DNA from: Synchiropus splendidus
Taxonomy: Eukaryota > Chordata > Actinopteri > Syngnathiformes > Callionymidae
Assembly: GCF_027744825.2 (NCBI RefSeq)
Contig: NC_071334.1
Span: 35,619,937-35,683,936, forward strand
Direction of reading: 5' to 3'
DNA: 64,000 bases
Each line of letters begins with the position of its first letter. Position 1 is the stretch's first letter. Of the stretch, positions 1-13,000 are shown piece after piece. Position numbers and translations under genes: made by a program. The notes below the pieces were generated by a model. It searched no databases, had not been told where the DNA came from, and was given only the letters and a program-made list of their open reading frames with translations.

Positions 1-1129
1 ACTGCATCGTCCACAGATCTGCAAACTACATTAAATGTCACCCATAAGTAAGTAAGTATAGAAAAATGTTAAACAATGCACTTATATTTACAATCAAATT
101 CACGTTTCTCATTAGTATTTTTACTTTGAAGGTAATGATCAGGACATATTGCACAAAGAAATTCAAAAGAAGTCAAATGTGTATTTGGACTGAAAATTGA
201 TCAGTCAGGTCCTCAAACATTTCTTGTCAATGAAAGACAACTGCTGTGAAGAGCTGTTACCATGGCACATCACATCAGACGTTGAGGTGATGAGGTCTAT
301 TTCAGTTGAACGTAAAGCTCTCTCCTTGCGGAGGGGTTTGTTGGCTCAGCACAGACTAGAGGGGAGGGGGAACAGCTGGCCTGCAGAAGAGATCCTATTA
401 GTCTCACTCACGGAATATAGGCGGAGGGGGTTAAGCCCCTGCTCTCCCCTCCTCATCCAGCTGACGGTTGCCACAGGCAACAGTGATGACAACACCCAAG
501 TTTGTGTTTCTCAGTCATGGTTGGATTTCATGGCGTCCCATAGCAAGTGCTTCAAAGTTTTTAAACCACAGAAGACAACAACTCCCAAAAAGTACATTTC
601 CACAACTGCTTCAGGCCTAGATATGTAAATGCAAATGCTTTCAAAAGACATTGTCATCAAATAATTCTCATATGTTCACAAATAACCTCATGAACAAAAC
701 AATAACACACAACACAGAAGAGTGAGTAGAGAGGATTGAAGATATCTCTCTAAGAATGGGTGAATGGCACGAAACTAGTAAAACATTTCTACGGCCAATA
801 ACACCAACAGACATGATGACTGAAGCTATCCACCAGCTATCGAGGACTGGCGCTACAGTGGCTGAAAAGTGGCCAGTGGTATGAGCATGAAACAGAGAAC
901 AGAACACAAACTCATGGAATAAAGTATATACAACATGGGGTGATCATGAGTGCAGACCTCATGAAATTCTACAGAATGAAAACAGAACAGAAATTTGGTG
1001 GTCAATAGACATAGGGACTTCAGCTTCACTAAGAAAACCTCTGGCACCAGAGATACAGGTCACGAGACAGTCAACCAATGAACTGAGAGACAGGAGAGGC
1101 CAATTCTTCAATGTGGGAGCAAAGATGAC
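1..1129. other. Intergenic DNA without recognised gene
   Basis: An open frame of 143 codons (197-628, plus) has no recognisable domain or splice context, and I do not call it a gene. The right part may continue the retrotransposon remnant that begins near 1130, but the sequence is too decayed to tell. Confidence 0.5.
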
Positions 1130-1415
1130 TTCAAACTACCACCTTGGATTCAGAGCTGTCCCATCAGAAGGTCCAGCTCTTAGAGGGGAGGCAGCAGGAA
1201 AGGTACAGACCAAGTTCAATGAAAGAAAGGAGATCATGACAGCTTCTTCCTCTCAGCCATCAGACTGTTGAATTCGTGAACAGCCTTGTTGTTATTTTAT
1301 TTTATTTTATTTTTTGTCAGCACTTTATTCCGAAGCACTTTCCTAGTTAGTGTGCTCCCCACTGACAATAAAAATGGCAATAAATTTGATTCTGATTGTG
1401 ATTCTGATTCTGAAA
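1130..1415 (+). mobile_element. 3' end of a degenerate LINE-type retrotransposon
   Basis: The text around 1225-1275 (agcttcttcctctcagccatcagactgttg) has the wording of the last ORF part of common fish LINEs. It is followed by an (ATTTT)n patch at 1288-1312 and a tail of ttctga-type hexamers at 1388-1413 (gattctgattgtgattctgattctga). Such hexamer tails mark the 3' end of these elements. The reading frame is broken, so the copy is dead. Confidence 0.6.
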
Positions 1416-4400
1416 GGCCCACTCATGCTCCCTTCACATATGAAATAGTACCAATCCATTTCAAATGATGTTGCCGTCACCCATCACATACTTCCATGCG
1501 TTCTTTGCCCTGCTATTGTTGTTCACCAACATATCCACCAGGGGGAGCAGCTCAGAGTCAAAGGTTAATGACAGTGACAAACTCCAAAACACACATGTGA
1601 CTGTGTGTTGAAGTATTGATTATGTACATGTTTACGGTTCCGACCACAGCTAGTCTCAACTGTTGCTTCTCTTCTCCAGTCCTCCAGGAGATCAGCCCTG
1701 TTGGCTGGCGCAAACAATGCATTTTGGAGTGTTTTAAGATAAATGAAACAACTGTGATTTTGTCGGTGTGATGTGACAAGGCTCAATATTTTGGTAGCAT
1801 GATGCACTGTAGCCTGTAAAAATCCATATATTAGTCGTACTGTCTAAGCCACAGGGTTCAGAGCGCGAGAAAAAAATGGAAGTTTGTAGTCTGGAAATTA
1901 CGGTCATTGACTGTTGTGATTCTGTGATTCCTTCTGCGTGTTCTGATTGTTCTTCGTTTTCAGATTTATACCTGGTGTTCAGTGACGCCTTTAAGAAAAC
2001 TCTCCAGCCCCAGAGACGAATGGTGTTTCTCAATCTCTAAAATGAACCAGTCATGTTGGCAATAGTTATGTAATGCTGAGCTAAGCTAATTGCCTAATGG
2101 CTCCTGCCTCACAAAATTAGTATTGATCATGAGAAATGACTGGCCGCAATGCAACTATCAAATCAAATATATTCGGACCTCCACAGCTCAGACGCAAGTC
2201 TTGGTTGTCTGTTACAAGAGTAGAACTGCTGAGAACCAAAGCCATCATTTCTGCTCCTTGCCTTGTTTTTCCATTGACTCGCTATCCCTGCGAGCCTTTG
2301 GGCACTCTTGGGAGAAACACACACATCCTTCCCTGCACCAGCCACACGCGCACAGCCATTTAAAGCACATGCATCCTGCTGGCTCGGGACGTGCACACCC
2401 AGTCTAAAGGGGGGCACACACAAGAATTTTCAGAATCTCATGTGAGTTTTCTATTTTTTTGTCTCTCAGAGACCCCACGCATGAAGACAAAACGTCTGCC
2501 ATTGATCTGTATGTGTGTGCTGTGCACCGACACGCCAGCAGATTAGAGTGAGATTTACTTTAGTAAATGGTTAAAAACGAATGGGTTTATTGCCATCCGT
2601 TCAGTAAATCTGAAACATCCTCCAGTGCTTCCACGTTCCTCTGTCGGCTGGCTTTCTAATACGCTGCATTACATTCCATGTCACAGTTCGTGATGTGAAC
2701 GGTCGGCTCTCTCGACACGAAATAATTTTCGGTCATAAATATTGACTGTTCAACATTTACGGTTGTCGGCCCCACCCGTTTACAGAGGTGACTCTGGGGA
2801 CAAATTCACACTTACCACAGCCCAGACATGAGGACTTTCTCATTCGATAATCTTATAAGAGTTACAGTAAACAGGCGCTGGTCGGGAAGTAGCAAAATCA
2901 AGACAAAAACAGTCCAACTGACTCATGTAATAGAGATGATGACAGCTAGCGGCCCTGCGGTCCGGACAGGGTCCTGCTCCACTCATCAGGTTATCCTGTT
3001 GTGAGTAGCGTCTTCACACAGGATCAACCTGCATCTCTGGCTAAATGAGTCCATTTATACTCCAGTGCAAAATCAAAAGCATCCGCAGGGATTATGCTAA
3101 ATTGAAACGGAGCAAAGAGAAGAAGATTTCGTGACCCGCCCTCCCCAAATATTGAGTCAACCAAGCAGATTGAGATTGTGGCTTTATTGCTTTCGTCTGT
3201 CATTTCCTCATAATGACAGCTCTTCCGGTGGCTCAGTGTCAGGCGGCGGCGCTGCTGCTGTGCTTACCTTTGTGAGTTCATACCCCGCGCTGAAACCACA
3301 ACTGAGTTTAATGAATAATACTGCGTGTGCTAATAAGGACTGTGTGTTTGTGTGGCATGAACAGGAGGTATCACTAATCACTGACTGGGACGGTGGCGGC
3401 ACACACAATATACACACAGTTCCAAAAAGCAAAATGACATTGCAGTGGAGGTTTGTATTGGCACATTCTGCAGGAACAATGGAGCGATAACACACAGCAA
3501 AAAAGGAGGAAGCGTGAGTCAAAAACAATAGCACACATACTTGATGGTTCAGAAAACCAAACTACTGCGTTAGTCCGGCGAAGGTCGGACTTTCAAAATG
3601 CATGTAAACATCTTAGTCTGACTACGGGAGAAAAATTGGAAATGGTCTTTGTCGGACGACACAACCTGGATAATGCGTTTAATAGCTGGACTAAGCTAGG
3701 TTATAGCCGAGTAGCTGGACTCTGACAGCCTGAGCTAAGCAGCAGACGTAAACAAACTCCTTGAATAACCACGGTCTGATGATGTCTAACAACCTTCTAT
3801 ACAATCAAGAAGTTGTGTGTGTAACCTGATGCAGTATGTGCGTTCCTCTGTCTTAGCCGATGCCTGCGGTGAACACATAACATTTGTAACTCTCGCCGAT
3901 GATGTGCGGATGTGTAGAAATGTCTTCAGCTGCATTCATGGCGGACGTTTTGATCGATTGTTCTCTCAAGAATATTAGAGGATGTCGTTTGTTGGTTTAA
4001 GGAAACGACATAACCACCAAGTTAGCAACTGTTACCGTGGTTGCTAGGTTAGTCGAGGCTCACGACGGTGAGCAAAAGTGCAACTCAACGTTTTAGTTCC
4101 TCCACATCTATCATTCTTGTGATACAAAGCAACAGAGTCTCCTGAATATTGAATTTTATTGAGAAACTTGTTGTCCAAATATCGGCCAAAAGAAGTGTGC
4201 TGATGATGATGGTGTGTCCACAATGGTGAAGGCGGTCGACCGTCGTTCCAAAGCACTGATTCTGGCTCTTCAGTGAAACTAGTCGATCAGTCAACTGGAC
4301 TCAGTTAGTTTGTGAAGTCCCCAAATGACTCGTATTGTTTCAGGACTCCCACAGATCAGACGCTCCTTCTCACACTGACATCCACCTGTTTGGAAAGCAA

Positions 4401-5129
4401 CTCATCTGTGAGCCAACAGTGCCTACACACTTCTCTCTCCTTCTGAGCTGCGCGTCAGTCCTGGCGGCGTGACTTCCAGACGTGACTCAGCTTCCCCGCC
4501 TCTGCTTGCAGGTGTGTGTGTTGTTTTGCTGCTGTCATGTTCGGCTCTGGGCATGAGTAACTGCTTGCATTTCTATATGTGCATGCACGAGTGTTCTTCT
4601 TAGATATATTCTTGTCCCCGATGAGTTCTCACAACAAATCTTGGTGTGTGTTCATGAGTTGCGTGTCTCTGTGTCTGCCGTTGTTTTTGTGTTTGAACGT
4701 ACAGATGTGCGTGAGTGTGGTCCACTTGAGTGTTTGTACTGGGTTTCAGCTGAAAGGAGCAACAATCGGAGGTCTGGCACCCCACATCGGTGATGCAGTG
4801 GACCAAAAACACACCTCTCCCAGTGTGCATTAATGCATGAAATATTTAGTGTTTTCATATTTATGACATGTATGTTCTCTACCAATGCATCAAGTCCGTT
4901 GGGAATCTGGCTCCATCCGTGTTACAGGCCATGCAGTGAGTGATAAACTGGCGGCAACAACAAGACTTCATGTCAACATCCTGACTGGGGTGGGCCTTCA
5001 GCTTGGTGTGCTGCATCTCATCATAGATGCCAATGTTGTGGTGCTGTCGGCGCCATCATGTAGAAACCCCATTGTCGCTGTGATCAGCTGGATTTAGTCA
5101 GGGATTATGGTTTTCAGTTGAAAAAGGAT
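1416..5129. other. Intergenic DNA without recognised gene
   Basis: Several open frames of 70-120 codons occur, including 3131-3490 (plus), but none shows a known domain, a shared splice pattern or an initiation context that stands out. I see no structured repeat here. Confidence 0.5.
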
Positions 5130-5430
5130 GAAATGTTCTGTCCAGCTTGGAGGAGAGCTCCCTCCTCAGGTCCGACACGTGACCTCCACTTCACGAGGGA
5201 GAAGGAAGGGGCAGAAGTGGACCATCGTCTGTCATGAGGCCTTGCCGCTCTTCTGTGGCCACGAAGATTTGTGTGATGACCCAGGCTTTGAGGAAGCCCG
5301 GGGACAGATCCAGGATAAGGTGGAGAGGTTGTGCTCCTCACTTGACCTGGGAATGCCTTGGTATTCCTTCAGAGGAGCAGGAGGAGGTTTCTGAGCAGAG
5401 GGACATCAGAGAGGCTACGCCTCTGTGACG
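5130..5430 (+). repeat. Dispersed repeat remnant (retroelement-like)
   Basis: The stretch around 5320-5400 (gacctgggaatgccttgg and attccttcagaggagcagga) reads like a decayed copy of a very common fish dispersed repeat with the wording cctgggaacgcct...ggaggagctgga. Family not assigned; a Dfam search would name it. Confidence 0.45.
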
Positions 5431-8400
5431 TAGCCTTGAATCTTGCGCTGTTTATAGCTCACCTTCTTTGATCCAAGAGCTCTGCATGGCCTCAACGTCG
5501 CCATGTGATGTTGTCGGTTGCAACATCCAGTCGTGATGTTCAGGCGGCCCTTTTTGTTTTTACAGAAATGGTTATTTGCGACACACACTGTTCCAGGCTT
5601 CTCCTTCTTGAAGGGAGGAGGTTACCCACCATCTTGCTCTCTCATCACCATGACGATGGCCTTTCTGTCAGGCAGACAAAGCTGAATGCCTTTGTCATGG
5701 CAGGTACTGGGCGTCCGGCCAGCAGGTGGCTCCTTTGTCACTGATCAAACAAGTCCCAATCACGGAGTGACAAAGCAGCAGCTGCTCTGAGTCCCATCCT
5801 TCATTTAACAACTGTGATTTTCCTCCAGCTTTCTCCAACCATTATCACTTCCTCTGCACAATTTCATCTAGCGGATGTTGTAGCTTTTGTTTTCATGCTC
5901 AACACTGGTGCAGACTCATAATGATGTGGCGTCACTGGTTGGTTTCACACGTTGGGAAAACAAACAAAAAAAGTGTGTGGTTGCTGGACATCAGAGGTGC
6001 GCTCACCATTGGCTGCACCAACATCACCACACATTTGGGATGGAGTCAGGCGGAGTTTTAAAGATATCAGCGCCGTGCAGCTGCGGCAGACTGGTGGCCC
6101 TGATGACTGACAGACAGGAGAAAGGACATAATTGGAGGGCTGACGTTCGGTGGCTCTTTAGACTCTCATTAGAGTGATGAGAAAAGAGTGAGAAAAGTGT
6201 GAGACACCCTGGAAACCTCGTGTCATGATTCACTTCGTATTGTCATGTTTTACAATCACGGTTGTAGACAGAGCGCACGCAGTGCTGTCCAGCGCCTGTT
6301 AAACACGGTGCACTTCCTGGGCCCAACGCAATGTGTCTTTATTGAATAGACTCAGTTTCATTACCAAGTGCTAATTTTGGCATAGAGCATCGCTCTCACA
6401 TTCCTCTTTCATTCATGTTCCACTTCAAATTTCAAGCCAGCTCTAAGTATTAAAGCTCCTGCGGTCCACATGAGTCGACTTGAAGAATTTGTATTTAAAT
6501 CTGGATTGAAACAGACCTTTTAAGTGAGTGTTTACTTCATTCCAAAATGAAACAACTGATGGAAAAACTAACAGCAAGACAACGATTTTTATCAAGACGA
6601 AAAGATTATAGTTCAGGTGGAGGTGGGTTGTGAAAAACTTGCAAGAATGTCACAAGTTTAAATCCAGTCTGCGGCAACTCTTACTTTGTACATTCTCCCT
6701 GCATTGACAGTGGTTGGTCTATCTGTGTCCCATGGCTCTCTTGACCCAATTTAAGCGCTAAAGACAATTTCAAGCAAAAAAAAAAAAAAAAATCACTGAC
6801 CTGCCTGTCTCTCGTTTTACCAGATGTCTTCTTCACCACAGAAAAGCTGTTAGACGGGTTCAGGTTTGAGAACAGCTTCTCTTGCTGACCACTTGACCCA
6901 AATGACCTCACTTTCAAACAACTGTTTTCCAAATGAGAAAAACTTGAGATAACGTTCCTCAGATCTTCCATCTGCTCCATGAGGGAGATGGGTCCACCGC
7001 TACTCCCAAAAATACACTCATCTTGGACTACATTCAGAGATTAAAACAGCAGTGACCTGCTCAGACCTCCCAGACTCTCTCCTTCTGTCCTTAATCCCAT
7101 TCCTTCCCATCCGCTACATATTCATCAACATTTCCCTCCTTTACTCCTCCCCATCATCCTTCATTCGGGCCTGGAGATAAATCCTACTTTAAAAACTCTT
7201 TCCCTCAAATCCTGCCTTAACTTCGGCGCAGAGAAGTCACATTGAGAAGAGTTGAATCGAAACAGCAATCATACTCAAACCTCATGCTTCATGATTCATG
7301 TCAGCCAGCGGGAATGAGATTATCAGGCTGATAGCATCATTTCAGTGGGAGGGTCACCTGGCAGCACCATGACCTGACTAAGTTTAATGTGACGTTTATT
7401 TTTGAAACTGTTAACAAAGAAACAATCTGTATGTGTGGTGAGAAACATGTAAACAATCTGCTTTTAAAAAGAATAAAGAACAATATACCAGAGCACGACG
7501 TATATCAATTACAAATAATAATAACAAAATCACCATCGAGGTGCTCATAGGACGATGATCCCGGGTCTGTCTTGGAACCTACTCTCTGTTGAATGCATCT
7601 CCACTGAGCGGTCTGGGAAATTTCCAAACAAGACGCCATTGTTACCACAATGTCCGAATTTTCATATTGATTTCCTGTGTATGAATAGCAACATCTAGGG
7701 AAAAGCAGGAAGTTCGATGCCCTCTAGTGGAAATAATCTAACTTGTTTTCTACAGTTCCAGAGCGTAGAAAACCCACACAGTCCACCTCCACGGAACGTA
7801 GGATAGTCATCGTTTGTTATTTGGCTTTGAGCAAGTTGTATCAAGTATTAGCCAGCGCTCTTCCGCAAAAATGACTGCGGGATGTTGCTGCTGGGGTGCT
7901 CCTTGTGAGGCAACACCTCGTGGTACAGCATTTCCTAGTAATGCACATGTCCAGGCAAAGCACCAACACATCATTTGAACATGAAATATGATGTTTGTAG
8001 TGTAGCGTTGCTAACCTGGAAGAAAAGCACATCCACGTTCCCTGACCTTACACCCACAACCATGAGTGAGAACCAGCGGTCTTTTCCTTCTGTCTGAAGA
8101 ATGAGAATGCCATTCCTTCTGATGTCATTGTAGAAGTGGAACCAGGTGAAGAGACTACATTCTGTCGTTGGCCACAAGTATTGCTCTTCTACATTGAGTG
8201 GCATGAAAGAGACACGGCAGATTATGTGAACACCATGTGTGGTAGTTTTCACTGCAACGTGTCTCTCAGAGATTGGATTGAGGCTGTGGTCCCTTGAGAA
8301 GTTAGTCGAGTTCTTGCTGGAGATAGGGGGGTGAGCCGGATGACCTCAGGCAGTACATTTGCTTAAGAAATGGAATAACTCACTCCCCCAGAAGAGTTGC

Positions 8401-9901
8401 AGGCAGGCTAGTGATGGGTTGATGAGGTTTCCTGAAACAGTGTGCTGATTTTCAGAGACCACCAGATGGCACTGTCTGCTGTAAAATGTTTGCACTTAAA
8501 GTCAGCTACCTCATTCATAAACCATGAGCGCCATCTAAAGGACACCATTTGATCAACCCTACAAAACTGTTCCATGACACCTCATCTAACCCTCACGAGT
8601 GCAGGCCAATCAGCACACAATACGTGGCTTCAAAGAGGAGATCCAGACGATGAGCTTCTTTCCTGTCCTCTCCAGAGGCAGCTGTTGCCACGTCACCATA
8701 CCCAAAGAGGTCCAACTGATAAGAGTCAGATCTGACAGACCTCAAGTACATCTGACAGACGGACAGATGCTGAGCCAGATTAATTTGGCACCGCACGCCA
8801 ATTCGGCTTTCACATCTCTTACAGCGTGTGCAGGAAACACTACCACCAGCAGGTGGCCACTTGACCCGTGAAATCACTCCGTGGTGTGTGCAAACATTAC
8901 TGTATGAAACTGTAGCCACAGTCGACACAGTGATCCCACTGCGGTAGTTTCAAAAAACACCACTAATATTGCAATAATATCATTTTTTAATAATAACAAA
9001 AGGGCCAAGGCCCGGAGAGGTTAGCGCCAGGCAAGCATGTACAGTAGTCCAACATTAAAAGAGAGGATGTCTGAAGGCGCACAACAAGAAACCCCAGAGT
9101 TGAACGGAAGGGTAGACGTAAAATGCAGAGCTGAAATTGCGTCAAAACTTCAAGTCAGCACATGGAGGGACGTAGGAAGCAGCTTCAGTTGACCATCGCG
9201 GTCCTCAGCCACAGTTCTGAACAGCAGGACCAGAAGCATCAATCAAACAAAACATCTAAGTCCTGATGTCAGGTGAGCAAGATTTAGCTGAGAATCTCAA
9301 CCAACCTGACCTGTTGATCCCACACACAGCGAGTGTCATTGAACGCATCAGAGGGTGTGTTTGAAGTTGTTAAGTTTTACCTCAATAGCAACCGTCTTCT
9401 CCGGCACTTTGAATGCAGCATGACTAACCTTGTGTATGAATTCTCAGTTAAATATTACGTGGATACACAGACCTGACATCGCGAGGCTAAAAAACAATTT
9501 CCAACCTAAATGTCAGAAGCTGGGTCGAGACTCCCTGCAAGGCAGCAAGTATGGATACATTCAGGTTATTAGTTCTTCTATAGCCAGGAGTTGACTCAAC
9601 CCTTCAAGTTTAGAAGTGAACGTCTGGTCCACTGACTCGCACTGCCTGTCAACGCCTTTGGAAATAATTGTCACACTGACAAACAACTTTATAAAACCAT
9701 TCAGATAAAAAGGGGCTGGACGTAAGGCAGCATTGTTCGGAAGTCCGACCACTTGGTCCAGGGAGCAGCAGTGTGGTCCCACAGTGGCAGGCATACGGGC
9801 GTTTGGGTCCAGCATGTTCAGTCAGTAGTTCCTTCAAGTTTGGACGTAAAAACCCACCAAATGTGGAGCCGTGGTTGAGTCTGTAGCAGAGGCTTTGGTC
9901 C
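5431..9901. other. Intergenic DNA downstream of senp5
   Basis: This stretch includes the probable senp5 3' UTR (about 9901-8980 on the minus strand) and a 17-base A run near 6777-6792. Open frames at 7870-8290 (both strands) were examined and not accepted as genes. Nothing else is recognised. Confidence 0.5.
8986..8991 (-). terminator. Candidate senp5 polyadenylation signal
   Basis: ATTAAA on the minus strand (tttaat on plus) lies about 910 bp after the senp5 stop. It is a common variant hexamer, but the 3' end is not proven. Confidence 0.2.
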
Positions 9902-10012
9902 TCAGGCCACCAGGCGACAGTCGCACAGCTCCTTGTAGATCCTCTTGCGGATATGTGGCATGTCGTCCTGGCTGAAAAGCAGAGGCTGCTTCATGGAGAG
10001 ACAGCGGCAGTA
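9902..10012 (-). CDS. senp5: senp5 last coding exon
   Basis: The acceptor is CCTTCAG|TAC. It encodes YCRCLSMKQPLLFSQDD, then MPHIRKRIYKELCDCRLVA and a TGA stop at 9904-9902. Human SENP5 ends KELCECRL.., whereas SENP3 ends KELCHCKL.. (recalled), so this exon favours SENP5. Confidence 0.93.
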   Translation of the reverse strand, partial: YCRCLSMKQPLLFSQDDMPHIRKRIYKELCDCRLVA

Positions 10013-13000
10013 CTGAAGGACACATGGGAACACAGGGTCAGATCACCAACCCAAAATAAGAATGACTTGTCCCAGATATAGGCAAACAAATGGAGCACAC
10101 ATGGATCCTTGCATCCAAGCGGGATCTGAAGAAGGGGTTATGGAAGGTGAAAAATAAAGGTTGATCATCCATGTCCAATTTAGTTTTAAAAATAAACCCA
10201 CATACAAACCCATTTGTTTGCCAACAGATTCAACCTATTAAGCTTCACAAGATAATACTTAACCTGTAATACTGTGGTGACAGGCTGACTCATGCAGGGG
10301 AGACTACTGTACCGCAGTTATATATTTTAATTATACATGTTCCTCAGAGTTGAGGATCTCGCAAAGATTTCGCTATGAAGCCTCTAGGGATTCAATTTGT
10401 CTTGCAAGATGGCAGCTCCTGCCAGTTTTATGGTCTTCTTAAACGCAAGATATTTTTTGAAGAAATAAAAACCGTACCAAGGGGGAAGTAGCGAGTCTAC
10501 CGTAAAGACTGGAGTATTCACGCAACAGACTTTGGATGCAGCTGGATGGTGGCTAACTTGACTGCAGTGGAAATGGGCAACTAATCTAAGAGAGCACGTG
10601 AGCTGTTTCCAGCCATTGATGCTGAACACCAACAACTGTTACTGGCGCAGCTGAACAAGTCAAAACAACAATACTTCTATTGTAATTATATCGCCAAGGA
10701 TCTACAACCTGTTTTGGTCGTGAGAAAACCTCAGGTTATGCCACTGATAAAGACATGAGAGCTATGGAACAAACTACTGAACTACTGAATATGAAAAATC
10801 ACATAATAGTGACTACCGAATAAGAAACTTCTGAGACGTATGTAATAAGACAGAGGAAAAGGCCCAATGTTTACAGACACAGTCTCTTAGCGGGAAATGA
10901 AAAACTTTGACTGTCATTACTAATTGTAGCATCAAGGCAGCAGCAGTTTCTGAAACATTTAGTCCTGTCATTGGCAAACAGGAAGAATGGAGCACACTGT
11001 ACCTCATTCAAGAGACACAGTAATTAAAGGTAGTCGGGTGGAAAGCCTCACCTCCAGGACAAAGACACCGCAGTCGCTGTCGTTCTTCTGCTGAGGGATG
11101 TTCTGAGGGGGCGACAAGATTGACTTAAGAGACAAAGTATCACACTATTATGTATCTGAGCTGGCTTAGAGTTGCTGTGAGAGTCTATGCCGTTCACATC
11201 AATATGGATCTGCTGAAAAGAACGAATTCATTCAACAGATTCTGTTGGATGGAAGAAGTTCTGATTTCTTAGACCTAACTACACCATAGACAACATCATC
11301 ATGATGATCCTCTGACTCCTCATGAAAAAAGGTTCACTGATGATCCCAGTTTTCTTCTCACATGAAAAAACCTCACCTTGTTGATGAAGATCTTCCAGCC
11401 TTTCTGGAAAGCCGCTTGATTCCTCTCCTGAGCTTCAGCCTGAAGATACTTCAAGATATTCTGCAAGAAAACAGTTTTTCATTAGTTTTCCAACTGTTCC
11501 TGGCTCTAGCGTTGCTTCTTTCAAGGTGAACAAACTAGCGAGTAAACAACGGCCAGGTGAAGTGTGAAAACTATCATTCAAGCCAAAGACGGCCAGCTAA
11601 ACTCCAGCCTTATAAATGGATGCAGGTCCAGGGTTTACTGGAGAAGTTATGGCAGCTGCTAGAATACATCACGCGTCTCTAAAAGAGTTTGAGTGGAGAC
11701 TCACTGCCGCTGCATAGCGCCGTCACAATTCAAGCTCAAAACCTTACTGACCAAAGGTGTTGTGTTTTTTTTTTTTCATTTTGACTCAATAGTAGGTTGA
11801 CGCACTCACTCTAAATCAAATCCGAGAAGGAGAAAGGTGTTCTTGCAATGATTTTAAGAACTAAGGCCACATTAGCAATTAATTAAGTCAAATATTTAAC
11901 ACTACAATAATGTTAGTGTGTTCATCAACCGGCACATGCCATATGCCCACTGGTCGTTGCAGTAGTCAGTGACCAGTCCCCGGTGAAAATGGTTGTGAGT
12001 TGCAGCTCTAATTCCAACACCAGAGAGTGACAGAGAGACAGGAGCACATGAAGATGACTTACATCTGTGGTGTTTCTGAAGACAATGCCCTGACTGTCAT
12101 AATAATTGATGGTTTTGGTCGCCATGGTGACAGTGACGAGAGACCAGTGGATTTCTAAGTGGATCGGAATTAACAACAGCCACTTGGAGAACAGATCGAC
12201 CTGAAATAAAGTCGATACACACAATAAAGCTCAGTATGATTAACGTGTTTTCTGCTCAACAAGGCGGACATTGAAATGAATACTTGAAAAGTTCCCTAAT
12301 TCTAACCTTTTTTGTCCATCTCTTGACGCCATCGTAGCCCTTTGCCACCAGCTGCTTATGGAAGAAGCTGTTGAAAAAATGAACCTGAAAAACAAAACAT
12401 AAAGCTATTGGTTTGACTGAACGCATTTATTTTCTTTTAACAAGATTGTCTTCAGTCTTCAGTCAGTCTATTATTCAATGTTATGCTAACTCAGTTTCTT
12501 GTTTTAATAGAAAGAAATGAAAGCGAGATCAGAGCTGCTGGAGAAAGAAACCTCACAACAAACATGCAGGTTGACTTGCTCGGCTAAAAATATAAAAAAT
12601 AAAAAATAAAGATTAAACACAATACAAAAAGACAGTCCAACAAATTGAAACATTTCCTGGTAGGACTCACTTTTGTCAATTCACTTGTTCAAAGGTTGCC
12701 ACTTACTTTGTGTTGTGTATTCTCCATGATAAGTTCTCCATACATGTTGATGATCTGGAAGAGCAGAGTTGAAGTTCAAAAACATACAAGTACAGTGACC
12801 TCATAGTTTCATAAGCATTTTGATAACACACATAAAGGGACAAAATAGTGGAAACACCTTAAAGCTAAGGTGTTTCCACTATTTTGTCCAACTCCTGTAC
12901 ATATTCATTTACCTGATCGTTCACCCAGTTTTGGTCCTCCAACGTGGCAAGGTCTTCCAGGCTTAGAGAATGTTTGTTGTACATCACCATGAAGCCCGAA

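Noticed and set aside
197..628. Open frame of 143 codons on the plus strand near the left edge
   Set aside because: No known domain, no transcript signals and no neighbouring exons. Frames of this length arise by chance over 64 kb.
7866..8290. Short frames with a THAP-like start (GCCWGAPC) and a CDGSH-like piece (VIVEVEPGEETTFCRW) on the plus strand
   Set aside because: The THAP zinc ligands and the CDGSH core (CxC...CDGxH) are missing, and stops break the frames. The similarity is too weak; at most it is a decayed pseudogene.
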